DNA of 64,000 bases. Source: Scolanthus callimorphus (lineage: Eukaryota > Cnidaria > Anthozoa > Actiniaria > Edwardsiidae). The notes beneath the pieces are model-generated. The model saw nothing but the letters and a program-made list of their open reading frames with translations, searched no databases and had not been told where the DNA came from. The translations under genes and the position numbers were made by a program. Of this stretch, positions 11,753-24,100 are shown in pieces (position 1 is the stretch's first letter; every line of letters begins with the position of its first letter). Location of the stretch: NCBI GenBank assembly GCA_033964015.1, contig CM066915.1, positions 4,265,575 to 4,329,574 of the forward strand. The letters are read 5' to 3'.

Positions 11753-12299
11753 GACAGAAGTAAGAAAAAAGTAGTTCTGTTATTAAGAAGAAAGAAAGAG
11801 ACATTACATCACTTGGACAATAGTCTATCTAACAGGTTTTTCAGAAATAAATTGCATGGGGGAGGGTCCCAATTTTTTTACCTATGACTGGGGGAGGGTC
11901 ACATTTTTTTTGTTATGTTCAAGGGGAGGGTCCTAATTTTTTTTAGCCTTGTTTGACAAAAAATGGGAGCCCTCCCCTCCCGGTAAATAATGACACGTCC
12001 CTAAATGAACAAACAAAGAAAGAAAACGTTTTACTTGGTTTGTGACCCTTTCATTCATTTGCGTGTACCCCTAAAAATACCATTTATTAGTGAAAGCCAC
12101 AATGTTTCTCCGATAACCCTAAAAATACCCGAGAGTCGATTTTGACCCCTAAAAAATACGACGAGCACCCCTATCAGGTCGACATCTGAAGAACCCCCCC
12201 CCCCCCCCCGGGGGCCTTTAACTAGTCCCTGCTGTCTTACGTAAGCCACTTTGGCAGTACACACCTGCGTTGAGGATTTCGTTCTCATTTTTCCAACTA

Positions 12300-15200
12300 G
12301 GAAATTGAGTTGTTCTACCCTACCCACCCTGGAATTGAGTTGTACCTACCCACCATGAAATTGAGTTGTACCTACCCACCCTGGAATTGAGTTGTACCTA
12401 CCCACCCTGAAATGGAGTTGTACCTACCCACCCTGGAATTGAGTTGTCCCTACCCAACCTGGAATTGAGTTGTCCCTACCCACCCTGAAATTGAGTTGTC
12501 CCTACCCACCCTGGAAATGAGTTGTACCTAACCACCCTGGAATTGAGTTGTCCCTACTCACCCTGGAATTGACTTGTCCCTACCCACCCTGGAATTGAGT
12601 TGTCCCTACCCATCCTGGAATTGAGTTGTACCTACCCACCCTGGAATTGCGTTGTACCTACCCACCCTGGAATTGAGTTGTCCCTACCCACCCATGAATT
12701 GAATTATCCCTACCCACCCTGGAATTGAGTTGCCCCTACCCACCCTGGAATTGAGTTGTCCCTACCCACCCTGGAATTCAGTTGTACCTACCCACCCTGG
12801 AATTGAGTTGTCCCTACCCTCCCTGGAATTGAGTTGTCCCTACCCACCCTGGAATTGAGTTGTCCCTACCCACCCTGGAATTGAGTTGTCCCTACCCACC
12901 CTGGAATTGAGTTGTACCTACCCTCCCTGGAATTGAGTTGTACCTACCCACCCTGAAATTGAGTTGTCCCTACCCACCCTGAAATTGAGTTGTCCCTACC
13001 CACCCTGGAATTGAGTTATCCCTACCCTCCCTGGAATTGAGTTGTCCCTACTCACCCTGAAATTGAGTTGTCCCTACCCACCCTGGAATTGAGTTATCCC
13101 TACCCACCCTGCAATTGAGTTGAAACTACCCACCCTGAAATGGAGTTGTCCCTACCCACCCTGAAATGGAGTTGTCCCTACCCACCCTGGAATCGAGTTG
13201 TCCCTACCCTCCCTGGAATTGAGTTGTCCCTAACCACCCTAGAATTGAGTTGTACCTACCCACCCTGAAATTGAGTTGTCCCTACCCACCCTGAAATTGA
13301 GTTGTCCCTACCCTCCCTGGAATTGAGTTGTCCCTACCCTCCCTGGAATTGAGTTGTCCCTACTCACCCTGAAATTGAGTTGTCCCTACCCACCCTGGAA
13401 TTGAGTTATCCCTACCCACCCTGCAATTGAGTTGAAACTACCCACCCTGAAATGGAGTTGTCCCTACCCACCCTGAAATGGAGTTGTCCCTACCCACCCT
13501 GGAATCGAGTTGTCCCTACCCACCCTGGAATTGAGTTGTCCCTAACCACCCTAGAATTGAGTTGTACCTACCCACCCTGAAATTGAGTTGTCCCTACCCA
13601 CCCTGAAATTGAGTTGTCCCTACCCTCCCTGGAATTGAGTTGTCCCTACCCTCCCTGGAATTGAGTTGTCCCTACTCACCCTGGAATTGAGTTGTCCCTA
13701 CCCACCCTGGAATTGAGTTGAAACTACCCACCCTGCTATTGAGTTGTCCCTACCCACCCTGAAATGGAGTTGTCCCTACCCACCCTGAAATGGAGTTGTC
13801 CCTACCCACCCTGGAATTGAGTTGTCCCTACCCACCCTGAAATGGAGTTGCCCCTACCCACCCTGGAATCGAGTTGTCCCTACCCACCCTGGAATTGAGT
13901 TGTCCCTAACCACCCTGGAATTGAGTTGTACCTACCCACCCTGAAATTGAGTTGTCCCTACCCACCCTGGAATTGAGTTGAAACTACCCACCCTGCTATT
14001 GAGTTGTCCCTACCCACCCTGAAATGGAGTTGTCCCTACCCACCCTGAAATGGAGTTGCCCCTACCCACCCTGGAATCGAGTTGTCCCTACCCACCCTGA
14101 AATGGAGTTGCCCCTACCCACCCTGGAATCGAGTTGTCCCTACCCACCCTGGAATTGAGTTGTCCCTAACCACCCTGGAATTGAGTTGTACCTACCCACC
14201 CTGAAATTGAGTTGTCCCTACCCTCCCTGGAATTGAGTTGTCCCTACCCTCCCTGGAATTGAGTTGTCCCTACCCTCCCTGGAATTGAGTTGTCCCTACT
14301 CACCCTGGAATTGAGTTGTCCCTACCCACCCTGGAATTGAGTTGAAACTACCCACCCTGCTATTGAGTTGTCCCTACACACCCTGAAATGGAGTTGTCCC
14401 TACCCACCCTGAAATGGAGTTGTCCCTACCCACCCTGAAATGGAGTTGTCCTACCCACCCTGAAATGCAGTTGTCCCTACCCACCCTGGAATTGAGTTGT
14501 CCCTACCCACCCTGGAATTGAGTTGTCCCTACCCACCCTGAAATGGAGTTGTCCCTACCCACCCTGAAATGGAGTTGTCCCTACCCACCCTGGAATTGAG
14601 TTGTCCCTACCCACCCTGGAATGGAGTTGTCCCTACCCACCCTGGAATTGAGTTGTCCCTACCCAACCTGGAATTGAGTTGTCCCTACCCTCCCTGGAAT
14701 TGAGTTGTCCTTACCCACCCTGGAATTGAGTTGTCCCTACTCTCCCTGGAATTGAGTTGTCCCTACCCACCCTGGAATTGAGTTGTTCCTACCCACCCTG
14801 GAATTGAGTTGTCCCTACCCTCCCTGGAATTGAGTTGTCCCTACCCTCCCTGGAATTGAGTTGTCCCTACTCACCCTGGAATTGAGTTGTTCCTACCCAC
14901 CCTGGAATTGAGTTGTCCCTACCCACCCTGAAATGGAGTTGTCCCTACCCACCTTGAAATGGAGTTGTCCCTACCCACCCTGGAATTGAGTTGTCCCTAC
15001 CCACCCTGGAATGGAGTTGTCCCTACCCACCCTGGAATTGTGTTGTCCCTACCCACCCTGGAATTGAGTTGTCCCTACCCTCCCTGGAATTGAGTTGTCC
15101 TTACCCACCCTGGAATTGAGTTGTCCCTACCCTCCCTGGAATTGAGTTGTCCCTACCCACCCTGGAATTGAGTTGTCCCTACCCACCCTGGAATTGAGTT

Positions 15201-16530
15201 GTACCTACCCTCCCTGAAATGGAGTTGTCCCTACCCACCCTGAAATGGAGTTCTCCCTACCAACCCTGGAATTGAGTTGTCCCTACCCACCCTGGAATTG
15301 AGTTGTCCCTACCCACCCTGAAATTGAGTTGTCCCTACCCACCCTGAAATGGAGTTGTCCCTACCCACCCTGAAATGGAGTTGTCCCTACCCACCCTGGA
15401 ATTGAGTTGTTCCTACCCACCCTGGAATGGAGTTGTCCCTACCCACCCTGGAATTGAGTTGTCCCTACCCACCCTGGAATTGAGTTGTCCCTACCCACCC
15501 TGGAATTGAGTTGTCCCTACCCACCCTGGAATTGAGTTGTCCCTACCCACCCTGGAATGGAGTTGTCCCTACCCACCCTGGAATTGAGTTGTCCCTACCC
15601 ACCCTGGAATTGAGTTGTCCCTACCCTCCCTGGAATTGAGTTGTCGTTACCCACCCTGGAATTGAGTTGTCCCTACCCTCCCTGGAATTGAGTTGTCCCT
15701 ACCCACCCTGGAATTGAGTTGTCCCTACCCACCCTGGAATTGAGTTGTACCTACCCTCCCTGAAATGGAGTTGTCCCTACCCACCCTGAAATGGAGTTGT
15801 CCCTACCCACCCTGGAATTGAGTTGTCCCTACCCACCCTGGAATTGAGTTGTCCCTACCCACCCTGGAATTGAGTTGTCCCTACCCACCCTGAAATGGAG
15901 TTGTCCCTACCCACCCTGAAATGGAGTTGTCCCTACCCACCCTGGAATTGAGTTGTTCCTACCCACCCTGGAATGGAGTTTTCCCTACCCACCCTGGAAT
16001 TGAGTTGTCCCTACCCACCCTGGAATTGAGTTGTCCCTACCCTCCCTGGAATTGAGTTGTCCTTACCCACCCTGGAATGGAGTTGTCCCTACCCTCCCTG
16101 GAATTGAGTTGTCCCTACCCACCCTGGAATTGAGTTGTCCCTACCCACCCTGGAATTGAGTTGTACCTACCCACCCTGGAATTGAGTTGTCCCTACCCTC
16201 CCTGGAATTGAGTTGTCCCTACCCTCCCTGGAATTGAGTTGTCCCTACCCACCCTGGAATTGAGTTGTGCCTACCCTCCCTGGAATGGAGTTGTCCCTAC
16301 CCACCCTGGAATTGAGTTGTCCCTACCCACCCTGGAATTGAGTTGTCCCTACCCACCCTTGAATTGAGTTGTCCCTACCCTCCCTGAAATTGAGTTGTCC
16401 CTACCCACCCTGGAATTGAGTTGTACCTACCCTCCCTGGAATTGAGTTATCCCTACCCACCCTGGAATTGAGTTTTCCCTACCCACCCTGGAATTGATTT
16501 ATACCTACCCACCCTGGAATTGATTTGTCG
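12300..16530. repeat. 26-bp minisatellite, about 160 copies
   Basis: The unit is CCTGGAATTGAGTTGTCCCT plus ACCCAC, repeated head to tail for about 4.2 kb. Variants include GAAATGGAG, GTACC, ACCCTCC and GAAACTACC. Rare variants recur at multiples of 26: GCAATTGAGTTGAAAC at 13111 and 13423 (312 bp), and GCTATTGAG at 13735, 13995 and 14359 (260 and 364 bp). This shows higher-order block duplication. One unit near 14450 has lost a C. The unit length is not a multiple of 3 and stops occur in the frames, so it is non-coding. Confidence 0.95.
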
Positions 16531-19120
16531 TGGATGGTTAGGGGATGGGGGTGGCAGGCTGAAATGTTTTCAGCTGTAAAAAGATTTTTAAAATCCCCCA
16601 TTGAGTCGCCCACAATATTAGCATCCCCTCTCATAGGCCGGGCTAATATCCAACCCCCTCTCTTATCATCATCCCCATCCCCCATCAGAACAATAGAGGT
16701 AAATGAGAAATAATTTTAACTTTTGGACCGGACAACACTTCAGTTGGCCGAAAAGTCCAAAGTACTGCGCCACACGGAGCTGCATTTCTAAGAGTGGCAC
16801 GTCCTCCCCCATTGTCAAGTGGTTAGAGCACTGGCCTCGTAGTCCTGGGACCCTGGGACCCTGCTCTAGCCACGTTGTTTGTACGAAAAATAGATTACCC
16901 TGTTTTTATAGTCATTTTGAAGTGCTCTATAATTCCAATCATGAACTATAAATCTGTGTTTTCAATAGCCGGCTAGAAGCTTATTTAATGACGAAGGCTT
17001 TTGTTGCACAACGAGCAAAGGCTTTAGACTAAAAACTGATCTACATTACAATACACTGATATAGCATTCAAGTGAAGCTTTGAAAACAGGAAAAACGGCA
17101 AAGTGATGTTGGACCTTCATGTGACTGGTTTCGGTATGCCTAAAGCCTAGAACTTATCATAAGGCTTGTCTTAATGATTTGCCTCATCTTTGCCGGCTGC
17201 CCGCCAGCCATATCGGATTGTAGCTGTTTTTCTTGGGTTGTCTCCCTCTGGAAAAGCCCCAGCCTTTGCCAGGGTCTTCTTCCGAGTGACCCGCCATCTT
17301 GAAAATTACCCAGAAGACCCTGGGAACGAGGTTGGGAATACAAAGAATGATTCAGGCTATAAAAAAACGCGCTCTTCTTTATTCAGAAATGTCCAATAGT
17401 ACGGCGGATTAGAGCAAATATTCGACGAAATTGTGCACTTTAGGCTAAAGCTCCAATTTTTTGCCAGGTGGTAGTTTTCAATGTATTTTTAAATCGTAGG
17501 TATGGAGGCACGCTAGAATTCTTTCGTAGCGAAAGCTAGAGAGGTTTTAGGGTGAACAATTGTTTTGCTCAATAGCAGCCATTTTGAATGCTTTGTTATT
17601 CAAATGAGATTTAGATAATAATAAGAATTATAGATATAGCTTTACATTTCAGTGCTTTACATGCTTTAAATGTTCATCATATGTAGAATATATATATATA
17701 TATATGTATTTAATTAATAAAAATATTCTAAAATTTATAAAAGATAAAAACTCTAAAAATAAAACATAAAAGATAATAAAACTACAAGTTATTTGTGGAG
17801 CCAGGACTCCAACTCATTAGTATTATGTATATATATCCGAAAAAGGTAAGTTTTAAGTTTGGATTTGAAAATTCCCACAGTCTCAGATTGTTTAATTTGG
17901 AGAGGTAGTGTGTTCCAGAGTCTGCTGGAATAAACAGAGAAAGAACTCAGCTTTGTGAGCTTTCAAGTTGTTCTGTAGACTGCACAGCCATAGCAGCTCA
18001 ACATTTGCTAATTCTGAACTATGGATTGATTTGACTGACTTCGGTTGAACGTCTCCTAAGAGATTTTGGTGATTATTAACTGTCACGACCAGTTTATTGG
18101 GAATTTTTATAATTTATATTGTAGAACAAAGCCTGACTGAGATTTGATGAAATGTTTCAAGAATCACCAACAAATTCTAAAAAGATCGAGATAATTGGTA
18201 CCTTATGTGTCGAATGTGTAAAAAGAAGCTTGTCTCTGAATTTTTCACATGATAATTTCTACCTAGTAGTGTGCTCTACTCTATAAACACGGACGATGGA
18301 AAATTTCACGAAATGCCGCAGAGCTCATGAATAGCAAAGGATTCAAAGATGGCTGCCAATGGCAAAACAATGGTCCACATTAAAACTGTTCTAGGTTTCA
18401 CTACGAATAAAATTTAGCGTGCCTCCATCTCTTATCTTCAATAAACTACTGAAAACTATTGACATGCAAAGTTTGGTGTCTTTAGCCAAAAGTGCGTATT
18501 TTTTACGCTAATCCGCCGGACTACAAGCCGTGTCCCACAACACATCTACCGACATGCAACGCGCGCGTGCATTATTGCTTGAATCGTCCATTTGAACAAT
18601 TGACAGAAGGATGCCTTCAAGAAGGAAACCGTGTTTTAAATGTGTGCTGGTCAATTAACAATTTATCGTAGCTGGTTGTATTTTGAAAATTTAAAATCTA
18701 AAACGTTAACTTCAAACCTTAAAAGTATAGTTACATATACTTTTTGTAATAAAAGGATTAATAGCATATAACTGGATTAGCCTTTTTTTGTTTATCCATA
18801 AGCTGCAAAAGGATATATAAGTGTTACCTACGAAACCTTGTTAAGATAAACACCTCTAAAAAGGTGTATCCAGATCTATAAGTCAGACTTTGCCTGTGGT
18901 AGAATTAAATAGTCATATGTTAAAACTGTAACTGCAAACAGAGTAATTTGTGTTACATGTAATTATTAAAAGGTGTTTTTTTATGACAGAAAAAGAAATG
19001 GAAAAGGAATAAAGAGAAACAAATTAACAAGGATGAGGCGACTAACAAGAAGACCAACAGTGTTCAGGCTGAATTTGAGGTACGTTAATTAAAAGTCAAT
19101 ATAATTTAGGGGCTTCAATG
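16531..19120. other. No recognisable gene; decayed repeats
   Basis: A run resembling a decayed tRNA-derived A box (CAAGTGGTTAGAGCACTGGC) lies near 16815 but no B box follows. CCTGGGAACGAGGTTG at 17319-17334 resembles the outer end of the 21058-33000 transposon. A TA microsatellite is at 17690-17705. Several open frames show no domain. Confidence 0.5.
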
Positions 19121-19123
19121 CTT

Positions 19124-19349
19124 AAGCCGGGTGCACACTAGCGACATAACGACATAAGGACGTTATGTTGCAACGAAAAAAGTCAGGAAAATCATTGAAA
19201 TAATCAATATTTTCCATGGATCTTCATTAGATTACTTCACCAAAGCAATCTTACGTTATTTTTTGACGACTTCAACTTCTTGAAACCACTAAATTTGGTT
19301 CGCGTGACAATTTTCTTATGTCGTTATGTCGCAAGTGTGCACCAGGCTT
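19124..19349. mobile_element. MITE with ~35-bp inverted termini
   Basis: The left end AAGCCGGGTGCACACTAGCG with ACATAACGACATAAG is the inverted match of CTTATGTCGTTATGTCGCAA with GTGTGCACCAGGCTT on the right, with only two or three differences. The interior is AT-rich and non-coding. Confidence 0.7.
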
Positions 19350-20099
19350 TACATCACCTCGTGCACAACATGCAACTTCAGCCAAAACCTGCCACTTCCC
19401 ATAACTTTAAGTACAATTTGCAAAATCCTAGATATTTTAAAGTGCTAGCAGTACCTTATTTGCCACTTTCCTTAAATTCCATCCAATTCGGCATACGAGT
19501 TCTAGTAGAGATAATGGTCTTCCAGGGCCAGACCCAGGTTTTTGTCAAGCTCATCAAGCGGAGTGCATTTCTGGTAGAATTGTCAATAAGGGCTAATATA
19601 GATTTAGGCAATGCCTAAAAGCGGAACTTCAATCATACACACTTCTTACTGCACTTCTTACTGCTTGGTTTATTCTTATAACAAATCGGTTGTATCCTTT
19701 TTGAGGGGCCCAGCTTGGGATACACAGCCTGGAATTTCAGTGAATTTTAAAATGATCACCCTGGAATTTATAGTTCCCAACCTGGAATTTTACGCTTGTT
19801 ATTAAATAACCGATTGAATTGAGCAACAGAGAGTTGGCAAATATTATTGCATTATTAGTTCAGACCTTTTTGTCTCCTTGCATCTCTAACTGTTTAACCC
19901 TTTAAAGTGCATATATGAAACGAAAATCAGCTTTACATTTTTCAACACATCGTGTTTGACGAAGTAAGCACTGCAAGTTTAAAGGAATTTCGGCAAAATG
20001 ATTCGACGTTATGGCCGTTCAAAGTTGCGTATTTTGCTGTGACCTCTGGCTAGCACATTGGGCATTCAAGATATACCGCTTCCGAGAAGCGTTGTCACC

Positions 20100-20672
20100 A
20101 GTTCATAAATGACGTCATAAAACAAGAAAAGGTTGATATCTCAGGAAGGGATGAACCTCAGACAACCAAACTTGGATGAAGTTGTCTTTGTGGCAAGGGG
20201 GGTGCAACTGCTCGGTCACGTGGTATGACGTCATCAATGACGTCATCATAGGAGAAAAATAAGATATCTGGGGAAGGGATGAACCCCAGACAACCAAACT
20301 TGGATGAAGTTGTCTTAGTGGTAGGGGGATGCAACTTCCTGGTAAGGTGGTATGATGTCATCAATGACCATCATAGGAGAAAAACAATATATATCGGGAA
20401 TGGCATGAACCTCCGACAACCAAACTTGGGTGAAGTTGTCTAAGTGGCAAGGGGGTGCAACTGCCTGGTCACGTGGTATGACGTAATCGATGACGTCATC
20501 GTAGGAGAAAACGTTGAGAACATCGTTAGATTGGATGAGCCTCAGACAATCAAACTTTGGTGAAATTATGTAAGTGGTAAGGGGAGTGCAAGTGCAAGTC
20601 TCATTAACACAGAAAAATATGTAACCGGGAGCTCCGCTTTTAGCCAGTGGCTAAATCTATATATTAAGACTT
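20100..20672. repeat. About 120-bp tandem array with CRE sites plus one element end
   Basis: Four to five units share ACAACCAAACTTGGATGAAG, TTGTCT..GTGG.A.GGGG.TGCAACT, GGTCACGTGGTATGACGTCA and TCATAGGAGAAAA. The array ends in GGGAGCTCCGCTTTTAGCCA with GTGGCTAAATCTATATATTA (20630-20669). That is the same terminus that bounds the large element at 51603-57768, so this is a one-ended relative of it. Confidence 0.7.
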
Positions 20673-21048
20673 CTATGATATTCAAGTTAGGTTTTTGACG
20701 TGATCGCGTTCATAGGCTTTGTACAGAAGCAAAAAAAAATGATGCGTCAAATTACATTACTCGTGTGCTAACAAACTAGCCACAAAAATCGTGACTTTGC
20801 GAGCGCATAGCTTCGCGGCTATTTATTAAATCTTTCTCAAACTTGGTCAGCATGTTTGTCTAATAATCATGTATCCAGAGATCCGAATTGATTTCGTGCC
20901 ATATGCACTTTAAAGAATCCATATCAATCTTTGTGATTTTTGGGGGTTGGCGTCAAAATGCAACAACGTTTCGCAGTTTGGAGTCGGAACCAAACGCCGC
21001 TGTGAAGGACAAAGCGCGCGCTCAGTGATCCATTACGGACTGTGATTG

Positions 21049-21057
21049 GTCGTGTTT
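21049..21057. repeat. Target site duplication, left copy (GTCGTGTTT)
   Basis: Directly abuts the left terminal inverted repeat and is identical to 33001-33009. Confidence 0.88.
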
Positions 21058-21122
21058 CAATCTCGTTCCCAGAGCCCGTGAATCTTTGAGCCAGCGGCAA
21101 GATTCAGAGCTCTGGGATAATC
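21058..21122. repeat. Left terminal inverted repeat of the RecQ transposon, probable promoter
   Basis: The first 21 bases and a 16-base inner block (GAGCTCTGGGATAATC) match the right repeat exactly, and the stretch between has about a dozen mismatches. TCCCAGAGC and GCTCTGGGA inside the repeat can pair, so the end itself can form a hairpin. The helicase ATG lies 55 bp downstream, so the promoter must lie in or beside this repeat. Confidence 0.88.
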
Positions 21123-21177
21123 AATTTTTTTTGGTCAGGATCTGGGCTTCCGGTTTTAGTGCGCATGTCTTTCCAAC

Positions 21178-24100
21178 ATGGCGGACAAACTTGAAGACTT
21201 TCACAAAGCTATTCAGTTCGCCCTGGAAAAACTAGGGAAACCTGAGTCGTTCGCTCTAAAGGAACAACAGTACGAAATTTTAAAAGCCGTTGTGTTAGAA
21301 AGGAAGGATGTTTTGGGCGTTTTGCCGACCGGCTACGGCAAATCTTTGATTTACCAAACCATAAGTTTCATTTCGGACTATTTATACTGTGGTGTCGAGC
21401 AGCAAAAGCAAACACTTGGTGGTGATTCTCAACCTTCTGTATGTTCTGTGGTTTTAGTTATATCTCCCCTGAATGCTCTGATTGAGGACCAAGTAGAAAA
21501 GTTGAAGGCTCATATAAATGTTGATGTACTAAAGTACAATGGCCCAGATTCAATGACTACAAGCTCAACACTTAGCTCGAGCAGCGTGAACATTGTTTTT
21601 GCACATCCGGAGGTAATTTTGGACAACCAATTTAATCGTAATCGCAAGGCTTTCCAGAAGCGCGTCTGCGCTATAGTGGTGGATGAAGCTCATCTTATTG
21701 AAGAATGGTAAGTTTTCTGAGTTTCTTTCATAAGGAGCAATTAATTTGAAGGCGGAAGAATTCCGAAAGAAACGATAACCGAACGAAAAAAACTTAGCGG
21801 TTTTATCCAGCTGCTTTTGCCAAAAGTTTTGTTCTTTACTCTTGCTCTTAGCCGTCTGCTATAGAAATTATAAATTCACACACACCTTATTCCAAAATGG
21901 CTGACGGGCCCTTGTGGCCTCATTCTCATGAAACAATTCTTTTGTTTTATATTCACTCAAGGACAAAAGATAATTTCGTCAAAGTGAGTCCACAAGGGCC
22001 AATGGAACAAATCGTCGGCCATTTTTGAATAAGGTGTATTATTTAACAATTAGTCGCCTCAGGCTCCGTAAAGATCGGCGAATAGTCACCGAGGCAAAGT
22101 CGTGGTGACTATTCACCAATATTTACGGAGCCTGAGGTGACTAATTGTTTTTATTAGTATAATTACCCAAGCTATGCTAAAATTTTTGACAAAAAAAATT
22201 TAGGGGAATTTTTTTAGTTTCTCATAATAAAGTGTGTGCATGATCCCCAATGCTTTCAGTTATATTCACCTATATAGCAAAGTATTTCGAACGTCTCAAC
22301 CAATCAGCGCACAGAAAAGCTTGAGTAATTATACTAAAGTAAGTTATATAACTAAACTGCAGACAAAAATACTTTAGAAATAGTGGATTCAATATATGCA
22401 GTACTAGATTCCTCTTATATTATTACAACGTCTACACAACCAATTTTTCCTTGATAAATGATAAATATATTTGACAGTGTAGATGAGCAGCAAGTATTTC
22501 CCAGAAAGCTCGTTTTTAATGTTATGCTATGATGAGTAACCCCCTTTGCAAGATCCCCCATATGTAGATGTTTTAAGCAGACCAAAGAGTTATTTTACAG
22601 GGACTCCATGTCATGAGTAGAAAAGCAAAATATTGTGATAATTTCCAAAACGTATTTGTTGTTCCTCTACACAAGCAATTTTTCGCGTGAGAATGTTTTG
22701 TTTATTAAATACATATAGAAGCTTGACATGCTAGTTTTTTTAACAAGGAATATTTGACAAGGACAATTGACAATTTTTGCTATACACAGGCAATTAATAA
22801 GAACTGTCAGATACAAATTGTGTCTACATGGTCAATTATATTTGTTAGGCAGAATTGCTCTGTGCTTTAGCTTCAGCACAACCTATCAACAACAAACTTG
22901 GCAATTTACCAAATTTTTGGTGCTCTGTCCAGGATAGTCTTTAAAATATATTTTTTCTCATTTTTGTTTTTTGTTTTTAATAAAAGATGAGCCACACACA
23001 GAAAATCTTAGCTTGATTATATCAGGTAAAGAAATGTGCAAGTCCAAAAACAAATTCCATAGCTCAACTAGGTAGGGGATTTTCAAAAGGTTTGTCCTGC
23101 ATCTCTGAAATTTCCTTTAAAAAATGCCTCTTCTCCTCTTGGAAAACCTGACCATTGTGGTGGGGGTACATTCCCTTCTAGCAGAAGCCTCTTTTCTCTG
23201 CATTTTGCTGGCTGAGGTTCGCAAGGAAAAGTCTCTTTTCCTCGCAAACCTCAGCCAGCAAAATGCAAATAACAGAGGCCTCTGCTAGCAGGAAGGGGGT
23301 ACAGTGAACATGTATGGGCTCTTTCTGAAGTATGTGACAGTGAACACATGGTCACTCCAGTAACTATGAGAACTCAAAAGAGAAAAATTGTTTTTAAAAT
23401 TTTTCAAACTCTTATGGACATGTTATATTGTTCTGGTTAAACAGGAAGGAGTTTCGACCATCTTATGGGAAACTTGGGGTTCTTGGAAACTATTACCCTG
23501 GTGTGCCCATTGTGGGCCTCACAGCAACAGCTACAGCAAAGACCCAATTGGTGATCTGCACTTCCCTTGGACTTTTTGATCCTTTGGTAATAACTATAAA
23601 CCCTGACAGGCAAAATATATATTTTGCATCACACAGAAGGAAAACAGGGGGTGAAAATAAACTGTCTGAGATTCTGGAACCTCTTGTGGTACAATTGAAG
23701 ACAGAACGACAAGATTTTCCTTTGACTTTAATATATGGAAACCTGGAAACTATATCTGAATGCTACATGTACTTTAATGAATCATTAGGCCAAGAGCAGT
23801 ATCACCCTCCAGGGGCTGATCGTGTTGCAAAGAACAGAATGTTTACACAGTACCATGCCCAGTATCCATCCAGTGAACGCAAGAGAATAGTGTCTGAGCT
23901 TGTAAGTAATAAATCGAAGCTTAGAATATTATTTGTGACAATTGCATTTGGCATAGGGGTGGACATAAATAATATAAGACAAATAATCCACATTGGCGTT
24001 CCATATACGATGGAAGAATACCTTCAAGAAGCTGGCCGTTGTGGTAGAGATGGGTTGCCTGCCAAGGCAATAATATATTTCAATTGCTATGACATTTCAT

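Larger units (their letters stand above)
7807..12001. mobile_element. Non-autonomous TIR element, copy 1 (TAA target duplication)
   Basis: The termini are GGGACGTGTCATTATTTA...TAAATAATGACACGTCCC, with TAA on both sides (7804-7806, 12002-12004). A shorter copy in the opposite orientation lies at 47930-49887 and shares the ends and most of the interior at high identity. Comparison shows that copy 1 carries about 2.3 kb of extra sequence, from about 8371 to 10708. Short open frames shared by the two copies are conserved only because the DNA is; no transposase domain was seen. The 3-bp TAA duplication points to PIF/Harbinger-type mobilisation (inference). Confidence 0.8.
7580..12225. mobile_element. 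Outer foldback element with G-rich inverted termini, interrupted by nested elements
   Basis: The left end (about 7583-7660) reads CCCGGGG, a G-run, TTCTCCCATGT, TGATAGGGGTGCGCGTCG and then CCCTAAAAAATACC units. The right end (about 12110-12210) is its inverted counterpart with CCCCTAAAAAATACG, CGAGCACCCCTATCA, ACATCTGAAGAA and a C-run. GCCTTTA flanks both ends and may be the target duplication. The interval holds the TAA element at 7807-12001. The ends are diverged, so the pairing is probable rather than certain. Confidence 0.5.

Noticed and set aside
12300..16530. Regularly spaced repeats that could suggest a CRISPR array
   Set aside because: The 26-bp units are contiguous with no unique spacers, and the context is eukaryotic.
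16810..16865. A tRNA-derived SINE head
   Set aside because: An A-box-like run is seen but no recognisable B box or tail follows.
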